Assembly (NCBI GenBank): GCA_030836925.1
Contig: JAUPLK010000126.1
Location: 1-5,526, forward strand
DNA: 5,526 nt
Direction of reading: 5' to 3'
Source: Pseudomonadota bacterium
Lineage (GTDB): Bacteria; Pseudomonadota; Gammaproteobacteria; Steroidobacterales; GCA-2729495
Shown here piece by piece: positions 1-5,526 of this stretch. Below the pieces are notes generated by a model, which was not told the DNA's origin, searched no databases, and worked only from the letters and a program-made list of their open reading frames with translations. The translations under genes were made by a program, and so were the position numbers. Position 1 is the first letter of the stretch; the number at the start of each line of letters is the position of its first letter.

Positions 1-1274
1 CCGGCCGGCCCTGGCCGGAACGGCTGGCCTGGACTGTTGCGCGCTACATCAATGCGGTTGCGCGTGACCTGCTGGGCGGCCAGTTGACCCTGCGTGCGAT
101 GAGCCTGGTCTACACGACATTGCTCTCAACAGTGCCACTGCTCGCCCTCAGTTTCTCGGTGATCAAGATATTCGGCGTGCACAATCGTCTGCAGCCGCAG
201 CTCTACCGATTGATGGAGCCGCTGGGTCCCGCAGGCGTGGAAATCATCGACTGGGTGATCAGGGCTATCGACAATCTCGAAGGTGGTGTGCTCGGGATCA
301 TATCGCTGGTTTTCCTGATCTACACGGCGATTGCGATGGTGGAAAAGGTCGAGTCCACCTTCAACTACGTATGGCAGGTCACGCGCCCGCGTCACCTGGT
401 GAAGCGGCTCAGTGAATACCTCAGCGTCTTGCTGATCGGTCCGGTCGTCATGACCTTTGCACTCGGTCTGATCGCTTCGATTGGCGCGCATTCTGTCGTG
501 CAGACACTCAGGGCGATCGAGCCGTTCGGATCGGCGATGGTGGTCCTCGGCCAGGTATTGCCATACGTCCTGGTCATCGCGATATTCACTTTCCTCTACA
601 AGTTCCTGCCCAATTCCGCAGTGCGCTTCGGCGCTGCACTGACTGGTGGCATCGCGGCCGGTGTCATGTGGGCCTTCGTGGGCTCGGTGTTTGCGTCCGT
701 GGTGGCCCTGTCTTCAGCTCAGCAGGCCATCTACAGCACCTTTGCGGTGGCGGTATCAGCGCTGATCTGGCTTTATCTGAGCTGGCTGATCCTGCTGGTC
801 GGCGCCCAGATCGCCTTTTATGCCCAGAATCCACTCTATCTGCGCCTCGGGCAGCAGGCGCCGCATCTCGCCAATGAACTGCGTGAGCGGATTGCGCTGA
901 ACATCGTGTACCTGGTTGGCATGGCATTCAGAACGGGCGATACGGGCTGCACGATTGAACGGGTTTCGGTTGCGATGGGCGTGCCGGGTCCGGCACTGCT
1001 GCCGGTACTGTCAGCGCTGGAGGTGGCCGGTCTGGTCAGCACCAACGACCAGGCCGGACTGATGCCGGGACGGGAAATGTCCCGGATCAGCCTCGCCGAG
1101 GTGCTGGCCGCCGTGCGTGCGGGTGGCGATACGGGCGCCTTGCAGGCGCCGGTCTGGGCCGCGCCTGTGGACCGTCTCGCAAAAGAGGTACAGGCCGCTG
1201 TCGAGGGGGTGACCGCCACCACGACATTGAGCGCGCTTCTGGACCAGAATGTCGTGGATGACAGGCAGGGTTGA
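1..1274 (+). CDS. YihY/BrkB-family inner-membrane protein with C-terminal winged-helix-like domain (5' end outside window)
   Basis: The reading frame is open from the first bases (first full codon at 3), and the residues before the TTG at 84 (…YINAVARDLLGGQLTLRAMS) look like the usual BrkB N-terminus. The true start therefore lies upstream of the window and 84 is not the start. About 423 residues are visible. Six hydrophobic segments fall at about 34-56, 93-114, 140-162, 179-201, 210-236 and 244-273 (counted from base 3), matching the six-helix YihY/BrkB fold. The stretch LVYTTLLSTVPLLA is typical of the family. After the last helix, residues about 292-367 resemble an Rrf2-type winged helix: a helix-turn-helix-like part (IERVSVAMGVP), then LSALEVAGLV, then MPGREMSRISLAEVLAAVR. 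It has one cysteine, not the three that bind Fe-S in IscR-like proteins. The family's biochemical role is unsettled; it was once wrongly called RNase BN. Family assignment is confident, function is not. Confidence 0.9.
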   Translation, partial: GRPWPERLAWTVARYINAVARDLLGGQLTLRAMSLVYTTLLSTVPLLALSFSVIKIFGVHNRLQPQLYRLMEPLGPAGVEIIDWVIRAIDNLEGGVLGIISLVFLIYTAIAMVEKVESTFNYVWQVTRPRHLVKRLSEYLSVLLIGPVVMTFALGLIASIGAHSVVQTLRAIEPFGSAMVVLGQVLPYVLVIAIFTFLYKFLPNSAVRFGAALTGGIAAGVMWAFVGSVFASVVALSSAQQAIYSTFAVAVSALIWLYLSWLILLVGAQIAFYAQNPLYLRLGQQAPHLANELRERIALNIVYLVGMAFRTGDTGCTIERVSVAMGVPGPALLPVLSALEVAGLVSTNDQAGLMPGREMSRISLAEVLAAVRAGGDTGALQAPVWAAPVDRLAKEVQAAVEGVTATTTLSALLDQNVVDDRQG

Positions 1275-1315
1275 CAGTTTGGTGATGGTGCCCACCGGCC
1301 CGGTTGGTTCCTTGC

Positions 1316-1319
1316 GGAG
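1316..1319 (+). promoter_or_regulatory. Ribosome binding site that selects the GTG start of the SulP gene
   Basis: GGAG lies 8 bases before the GTG at 1328. The in-frame TTG at 1304 and GTG at 1319 have no such site at a suitable distance, and the later GTG at 1352 is preceded by a T-rich, SD-free stretch. This site is the main reason for placing the start at 1328. Confidence 0.6.
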
Positions 1320-1327
1320 TGTTTCTG

Positions 1328-3007
1328 GTGCGGCGTGATTCGCGTTTGCAGGTGTTCACGCCCAAAATCCTGAGCGTCTTCCGCGAAGGCTATGACCTCG
1401 GCAAACTCCGCTGTGATGCCGTTGCCGGACTTACCGTCGCGATAGTCGCCCTGCCGCTGGCCATGGCGCTCGGTATTGCCAGCGGCGCATCGCCCGACAA
1501 GGGCCTGGTCACCGCGGTGATCGCCGGCTTCCTCATCTCGGCGCTGGGCGGATCGCGCGTGCAGATCGGTGGACCCACCGGAGCCTTCGTCGTGGTGATC
1601 TTCAATGTCATCGCCCGGCATGGCTATGACGGCCTGCTGCTTGCGACCCTGCTGGCCGGACTCATGCTCATCGTGGCGGGTTATGCAAGGCTCGGGCAGG
1701 TCATCAAGTTCATCCCGCATCCGGTGATTACTGGCTTCACCGCCGGGATCGCGGTGATCATCGCCTCAAGCCAGGTGAAGGATTTTCTGGGACTACGGAC
1801 CGGCAAGGTATCGGCAGACTTCATCGAGCAATGGGGCGCCTATTGGCAGGCGCTCGACAGCATCAACCTGGTGACGCTGATGGTTGGCGCTGTCTCGCTG
1901 GCCATGATCGTGGTGGTACGCCATTTTGCGCCCCGTTTGCCGGGATTCCTGCTCGCCGTTGTCGTTGCCTCGCTGGCTGTGACCCTGCTGGGCTTGCCGG
2001 TGGAGACCATCGGCTCGCGGTTCCCCGATATCCAGACCGGATTGCCCATGCCCGCGATACCGGAATTCTCGATCGAGAAGCTCAGGCTGGTATTGCCGTC
2101 GGCATTCACGATCGCGTTTCTGGCCGGTATCGAGGCACTGCTGTCTGCCGTCGTTGCCGATGGCATGACGGGCACGCGCCACCGGTCGAACCAGGAGCTG
2201 GTGGGCCAGGGCGTGGCAAATGTCGCCTCGGCGCTGTTCGGCGGTTTGCCGGCAACCGGGGCGATTGCGCGCACGGCAACCAATATCAAGGCGGGCGGAC
2301 TCACGCCGGTTGCCGGCATGCTGCATGCGGCATTTGTGCTGCTGTTCATGCTGTTTGCCGCTGACCTGATGGCCTGGGTGCCGATGGCGGCACTCGCGGC
2401 GATCCTGTTTGTGGTGGCCTGGGGAATGAGCGAGCACGAGCGCTTCATCGCCCTGCTGAAAATGCCCAACGGTGACCGCGGGGTCCTGTTGCTGACCTTT
2501 GGCCTGACCGTGTTCGTCGACCTGACGGTGGCCATCGGTGTGGGCGTCACCATCGCATCGCTTTTGTTCATGATGCGCATGAGCGAGTCCGTGCAGATCG
2601 AGGATATCCGGCAGGCCGTTCCGGATGGCGAGTTGGACGCGGACGACCTGCAGCAGCGGGATTCGCTGCCGGATGGCGTCGAGGTGTTCCGCATCAATGG
2701 TCCGTTTTTCTTCGGTGTGGCCAGCGATCTGCTCGATACCCTGCGCCGCGTGGGTCAGCCGCCGCGCGTGATCATCCTGCGCATGCGACTGGTGCCGCTG
2801 CTGGATGCGAGTGGTGTGCGGGCGCTCGGCGACTTCATCCGCCAGGCCAGCGGCGGAGGCACCAGGATCATTCTTTCCGGTGTGCAAACCCAGCCGGCAG
2901 AAATGCTGCGCCGGGCGCAGCTGGGTGGTGACAGCGGCAAGGTGCTGCATGCATCCGACTATGCGGCGGCGCTGCAGCTCGCGCGGGATATGCCTGCCGA
3001 CGACTGA
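1328..3007 (+). CDS. SulP (SLC26-like) family inorganic anion transporter with STAS domain
   Basis: A 559-residue inner-membrane transporter, normal length for bacterial SulP proteins. Residues about 30-415 form the hydrophobic transport domain. Family-typical stretches are ALPLAMALGIASG (41-53), GGPTGAF (81-87), FIPHPVITGFTAGIAVI (128-144) and the block around 288-330 (NQELVGQGVAN, then GGLPATGAIARTATN). A cytosolic STAS domain follows at about 450-555, with the expected DASG turn at 493-496 and a β-strand/helix alternation. SulP proteins carry sulfate, bicarbonate, dicarboxylates or other anions by proton or sodium coupling, and STAS regulates trafficking or activity. The substrate cannot be read from the sequence, so names such as sulfate permease or BicA are not justified. 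The linker at 419-449 is acidic. The gene starts about 53 bases after the YihY/BrkB stop in the same direction, so co-transcription is possible. I see no convincing own promoter. An upstream in-frame TTG at 1304 would add 8 residues but lacks a ribosome binding site. Confidence 0.93.
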   Translation: MRRDSRLQVFTPKILSVFREGYDLGKLRCDAVAGLTVAIVALPLAMALGIASGASPDKGLVTAVIAGFLISALGGSRVQIGGPTGAFVVVIFNVIARHGYDGLLLATLLAGLMLIVAGYARLGQVIKFIPHPVITGFTAGIAVIIASSQVKDFLGLRTGKVSADFIEQWGAYWQALDSINLVTLMVGAVSLAMIVVVRHFAPRLPGFLLAVVVASLAVTLLGLPVETIGSRFPDIQTGLPMPAIPEFSIEKLRLVLPSAFTIAFLAGIEALLSAVVADGMTGTRHRSNQELVGQGVANVASALFGGLPATGAIARTATNIKAGGLTPVAGMLHAAFVLLFMLFAADLMAWVPMAALAAILFVVAWGMSEHERFIALLKMPNGDRGVLLLTFGLTVFVDLTVAIGVGVTIASLLFMMRMSESVQIEDIRQAVPDGELDADDLQQRDSLPDGVEVFRINGPFFFGVASDLLDTLRRVGQPPRVIILRMRLVPLLDASGVRALGDFIRQASGGGTRIILSGVQTQPAEMLRRAQLGGDSGKVLHASDYAAALQLARDMPADD

Positions 3008-3030
3008 ACTCAGCGCATGTGCAGTTCGAG
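3004..3030. other. Small hairpin spanning both stop codons of a convergent gene pair
   Basis: GAACT (3006-3010) pairs with AGTTC (3023-3027). Inside it, after a two-base bulge, GCG (3013-3015) can pair with TGC (3020-3022, one G-U pair) around a CATG loop. The structure includes the last bases of the SulP stop (TGA, 3005-3007) and the GTPase stop (3010-3012 on the minus strand). No T-run follows on either strand, so it is not a standard intrinsic terminator. It may be a weak bidirectional end signal or RNA 3'-end stabiliser, or chance. Confidence 0.3.
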
Positions 3031-4062
3031 CACGTCCTTGTCGGCCAGCTGGTGTTCCGGCCCGACCTGCTGGCCGGCAAACACTTCGGTGCCCCAGATC
3101 TTGGCGTAACGCAGGCCGGCGGCGATGTCCTTGTGCACGAGGCGGGCGACGTCGAGCACTGTCTGTCCACGCCGAAGTGTGAAGGGGCGATCCAGTTCGG
3201 GCTGCTTGCCCGGCATCTTGGTGTAGACGCGGACAATCTGCAGGGCCTTGAAGAGCAGCGGGCCCATCGCTTCGCAGCCGACGCCGGTTTTCGCCGAGAC
3301 GCTGATGGTGGGGAAGTCCAGCTCCAGCAGTTCCACCAGCACCTGCAGTTCGCTTTCGGGATCTGCGACGAGGTCCGACTTGTTGGCGACCAGCAGCGCG
3401 GGCAACTCGATGCGGAATGGATCCTCGATGATTTCCTCACCGGCTTCGTCGAAGGTCGGTTCCGGTACGGGTTTGGGACCACGCAGCCCCGGCCAGTAGC
3501 CATGCAGGAAGATCTTCTTTTCGGCCAGTTGCCGGATGATGGCCTGCAGATGTTCTGCACAGTCCGGATCGGCGAGGTCGATCACCAGCAGCACACCGTC
3601 GGCCGGTTGCAGGGAGTTGCCCATCCAGCCCTCGATGTAGTCGCTGGAGATGGGCGGCAGATCGACAAGCTGGAACCACACGTCCTCGAAGCCCAGCATG
3701 CCGGGCATCGGCAGTTTGGTCGTGAACGGGTAGGGACCGATATCGGCACGTGATCCGGTGAGCTTTGCGTGCAGTTCCGATTTGCCGGCATTCGGTGCGC
3801 CGAGCAGCGACAGCTGTGCCGCACCCTCGGGCCGGATGGTGTGCACGGGACCTTTCTTCTTGCCGCCCTGCTTGCCGGAGCCGAGTTCCTCGGTGAGTTC
3901 CTTGATCCAGCGCTTGATGTCGCCCTGGAGATGGTCGGTGCCCTTGTGCTTTGGGATGGTGCGCAGCATCTCCTTGAGATGCTCGAGACGCTCGGCGGGC
4001 TCACGGGCGGCGCGATAGGCTTCTTCAGCCTTGCGGTATACGGGGGTCAGGTTGGCGGGCAT
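3010..4062 (-). CDS. DRG/Obg-like GTPase with C-terminal TGS domain
   Basis: A 350-residue cytosolic P-loop GTPase. Residues 1-60 are a charged helical region; the stretch PKHKGTDHLQGDIKRWIKEL resembles the N-terminal helix of DRG proteins. A basic GSGKQGGKKK linker follows (61-70). GTPase motifs: G1 GAPNAGKS (88-95), G2 FTT (113-115), G3 DLPP (134-137), G4 NKSD (227-230), G5 SAK (256-258). A TGS domain occupies about 277-350 (RVYTKMPG, then KIWGTEVFAGQQVG and the ending DKDVLELHMR), closely like DRG1/DRG2 C-termini. The G3 motif lacks the glycine of DxxG. Between G3 and G4, residues 186-220 form a proline- and acid-rich insert. DRG and Obg GTPases bind ribosomes or act in translation, so a ribosome-linked role is likely but inferred. 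The start at 4062 keeps the DRG-like N-terminus, although only a weak GGA is visible upstream. It lies 72 bases after the secreted-protein gene in the same direction and converges on SulP with a 2-base gap. Confidence 0.9.
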   Translation of the reverse strand: MPANLTPVYRKAEEAYRAAREPAERLEHLKEMLRTIPKHKGTDHLQGDIKRWIKELTEELGSGKQGGKKKGPVHTIRPEGAAQLSLLGAPNAGKSELHAKLTGSRADIGPYPFTTKLPMPGMLGFEDVWFQLVDLPPISSDYIEGWMGNSLQPADGVLLVIDLADPDCAEHLQAIIRQLAEKKIFLHGYWPGLRGPKPVPEPTFDEAGEEIIEDPFRIELPALLVANKSDLVADPESELQVLVELLELDFPTISVSAKTGVGCEAMGPLLFKALQIVRVYTKMPGKQPELDRPFTLRRGQTVLDVARLVHKDIAAGLRYAKIWGTEVFAGQQVGPEHQLADKDVLELHMR

Positions 4063-4134
4063 GGAGTCCGGGACTGGCCAAGTGAGGAGGCTGCGCAGTT
4101 TAGCGCGTCGACCACGGCTTCAGCTGATCATTTG

Positions 4135-4875
4135 TCAGCGACTGGCGACTTTCTCCGGCGCAATGCTCAAGGTGACCCAGCCGTCGTCACGCCAATCGGA
4201 CACCTCGACATTCACGCCCATTACCGCCGCCTGCTGTTCGAAGCGGGGCTTGGTCCAGATCTCGTGGAGTTCTTTTTCGGTCAGGTTGTGCATGCCCAGC
4301 TGCCGGGTTGCGGCCAGCACGGTCCCGTAGGGCGACTTGAAGCTGACCTTGCCGGGTTCCCGCTTCACCTCGATCGCCAACTGGTAGAAGCAGGCCGTGC
4401 GGTCAGTCATGGCGACGAGCGCGAGCTCTTTCATGCCGGTCTGCTGGATGAATTTTCCCGTGCGTACCAGCATCGGCATCTGGCTGCGCACATCCTCCTC
4501 GACCATTTCCTCCATCAGGCCATGATCCTTGGCGAACTGGACATAGTTGAGTGTCAGCTTGACGAGCGCATCGTTGGTTTCGTGCTGATAGGGTTTGCGC
4601 ACGTTGAGCGTGCGGATGACCGTTGCCACACCCTGGCCGAGTTCCGTCTCGCGGCCGGTGAAATCGTTTTGCGGGGATCCTTCCGGGCTCAGCTCGCGGA
4701 TGGCCTTGGCAACGGCGGCGCCAAGCTGCTGCTCCTGTCCTTCAAAGCCGCTCCATTCACCAAACTCCGCCGGGGTCGTGGGCAGTGCACGACGGTCACG
4801 TTCGGCGGCCTGAGCACTGGTCAGGAGCAACAGCGTGGTGGCAAGAAAAGCGGCGCAGCGCAAGGTACCGGACAT
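4135..4875 (-). CDS. Secreted protein of unknown function with an internal repeat
   Basis: I do not recognise the family. The 246-residue product begins with a Sec signal peptide: a short N-region with one Arg, a hydrophobic core at 8-19 (AFLATTLLLL) and an AQA cleavage site at 21-23, giving a mature protein of about 223 residues. The signal has no lipobox at the cleavage point, so it is probably periplasmic or exported rather than a lipoprotein. The mature part is mixed helical and charged, has no later membrane helix, and carries a single cysteine (Cys162), so no disulfide within one chain. Residues 43-64 and 71-92 are similar to each other with a 28-residue period (shared F-G-E-LG-VA-IR-L positions). 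The C-terminal third (about 160-245) looks β-rich (ACFYQLAIEVKRE, then VNVEVSDWRDDGWVTLSI). A good ribosome binding site supports the ATG at 4875. The gene begins 43 bases after the lon stop and is followed by the GTPase gene, both in the same direction. No catalytic motif is evident. Confidence 0.85.
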   Translation of the reverse strand: MSGTLRCAAFLATTLLLLTSAQAAERDRRALPTTPAEFGEWSGFEGQEQQLGAAVAKAIRELSPEGSPQNDFTGRETELGQGVATVIRTLNVRKPYQHETNDALVKLTLNYVQFAKDHGLMEEMVEEDVRSQMPMLVRTGKFIQQTGMKELALVAMTDRTACFYQLAIEVKREPGKVSFKSPYGTVLAATRQLGMHNLTEKELHEIWTKPRFEQQAAVMGVNVEVSDWRDDGWVTLSIAPEKVASR

Positions 4876-4883
4876 GGCAGATC

Positions 4884-4890
4884 ACTCCTC
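4884..4890 (-). promoter_or_regulatory. Ribosome binding site of the secreted-protein gene
   Basis: On the minus strand GAGGAGT lies about 8 bases before the ATG at 4875. It fits anti-SD pairing well and fixes the start of the signal peptide. No hairpin with a T-run sits between the lon stop and this site, which fits read-through from lon. Confidence 0.65.
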
Positions 4891-4918
4891 GTGACAATGG
4901 ACCGTCAGGGGCGGAATC

Positions 4919-5526
4919 CTACCGCAGTGCTGCCGCCAATGCGTCGTCCACCGTGTCGAGCCAGATGAATTCCAGCTGCTGGCGCGCGTTTTCCGGTATC
5001 TCCTCCAGGTCTTTGCGGTTGCGGGCGGGCAGCAGGATGGTGTGGATGCCTGCACGCAGTGCGGCGAGGGATTTTTCCTTGATGCCGCCGACCGGCAGCA
5101 CCAGGCCCCGCAGGCTGATCTCGCCGGTCATTGCCACGTCACTGCGCACTTTTCGGCCGGTGAGCAGCGATGCGATCGCCATGAACAACGCCACCCCGGC
5201 GCTCGGGCCGTCCTTGGGAATTGCACCGGCGGGCAGGTGGACGTGCAGGTCGCGCTTTTCAAAGTCGAAGGAACCCAGACCGAGTCCTTCGGCGCGGGTC
5301 TTCACCAGGCTGAAGGCCGCCTGCGCGCTTTCCTTCATGACCTCGCCCAGCTGCCCGGTGAGAATCAGCTGGCCCTTGCCGGGCATGCTGGTGGCCTCTA
5401 TGAACAGGATGTCGCCACCGACCGGCGTCCATGCGAGCCCCGTGGCGACACCGGAGGTGCTGGTGCGCAGTGCCACCTCGGATTCGTATTTGCGTGCCCC
5501 GAGGATCTCGCGCACGGCGTCTGCGT
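4919..5526 (-). CDS. lon: Lon protease, C-terminal proteolytic domain (5' end outside window)
   Basis: The visible 201 residues are the end of an ATP-dependent Lon protease (endopeptidase La), which degrades misfolded and regulatory proteins in the cytosol as a hexamer. The serine protease domain shows the PKDGPSAG motif with catalytic Ser at visible residue 108 (codon 5203-5201). The partner Lys is in GGIKEK at residue 151 (codon 5074-5072), and the 43-residue spacing equals that of E. coli Ser679/Lys722. Other family marks are TGEISLRG, LPVGGIKEKSLAALRAG and DLEEIPENA. The AAA+ and N-terminal domains must lie to the right of the window; the frame is open to the edge, and the GTG at 5515 is internal, not a start. 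The C-terminus is short, ending LDTVDDALAAALR followed by TAG, without the longer tail of E. coli Lon. Many proteobacteria carry two lon paralogues, and this could be the second one; the window cannot decide. I see no hupB gene downstream, which is the usual neighbour of the main lon. Confidence 0.95.
   Translation of the reverse strand, partial: ADAVREILGARKYESEVALRTSTSGVATGLAWTPVGGDILFIEATSMPGKGQLILTGQLGEVMKESAQAAFSLVKTRAEGLGLGSFDFEKRDLHVHLPAGAIPKDGPSAGVALFMAIASLLTGRKVRSDVAMTGEISLRGLVLPVGGIKEKSLAALRAGIHTILLPARNRKDLEEIPENARQQLEFIWLDTVDDALAAALR

Noticed and set aside
1271..1276. A perfect TTGACA at the end of the YihY/BrkB gene as a -35 box for the SulP gene.
   Set aside because: No -10-like hexamer occurs 16-18 bases downstream; that region is GC-rich (ACCGGC). 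The match overlaps the stop codon and is probably chance.
1294..1304. ACCGG-C-CCGGT interrupted palindrome in the gap before the SulP gene, as an operator.
   Set aside because: The arms are only five bases of GC-rich sequence, there is no second copy, and no adjacent promoter is visible.
1285..1338. A 17-codon open frame (ATG at 1285) overlapping the SulP start, as a leader peptide.
   Set aside because: It has no good ribosome binding site, no attenuator-like hairpins and no codon pattern suggesting regulation.
1793..2950. A 385-codon minus-strand open frame opposite the SulP gene.
   Set aside because: Its product is packed with His, Gln and Arg in no domain-like order, as expected of an antisense frame, while the plus strand encodes an unmistakable transporter.
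4123..4139. GCTGA/TCAGC stem at the stop codon of the secreted-protein gene, as a terminator.
   Set aside because: The stem is five pairs with a seven-base loop and no T-run follows on the minus strand.
3769..4968. A 399-codon plus-strand open frame lying opposite the GTPase, the secreted protein and the end of lon.
   Set aside because: It is antisense to three well-supported genes, has a His/Leu/Gly-rich composition typical of shadow frames in GC-rich DNA, and shows no recognisable motif.

Overview
This is a GC-rich (roughly 60% by eye), tightly packed bacterial chromosome segment. It carries five protein genes, and the two at the window edges are incomplete. The protein families (YihY/BrkB, SulP-STAS, Lon) and the codon bias toward G/C third positions fit a free-living proteobacterium. 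Gammaproteobacteria is my best guess, but nothing in the window proves it. I see no rRNA, tRNA, IS element, CRISPR array, phage gene or origin.

Layout. Plus strand: a YihY/BrkB-family inner-membrane protein with a C-terminal winged-helix-like domain runs in from the left edge and ends at 1274. After a gap of about 53 bases comes a SulP-family anion transporter with a C-terminal STAS domain (1328-3007, GTG start). Minus strand, read from the right edge: the C-terminal proteolytic domain of a Lon protease (5526-4919, start outside the window), then a secreted protein of unknown function (4875-4135), then a DRG/Obg-like GTPase with a C-terminal TGS domain (4062-3010). The two groups converge: the stop codons of the transporter and the GTPase lie only 2 bases apart, and a short hairpin spans both.

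Function. The plus-strand pair is two membrane proteins, possibly co-transcribed, with no clear shared pathway. The minus-strand trio is spaced (43 and 72 bases) so that it could be one transcript. It combines a protein quality-control protease, an envelope protein and a probable ribosome-associated GTPase. A functional link among them is only suggested by order and direction.

No clearly new system is present. The items most worth a second look are the DRG-like GTPase with an altered G3 motif (DLPP instead of DLPG) and an unusual insert, the internal repeat in the unrecognised secreted protein, and the conservation of the lon / secreted protein / GTPase order. Intergenic stretches are all under 100 bases.
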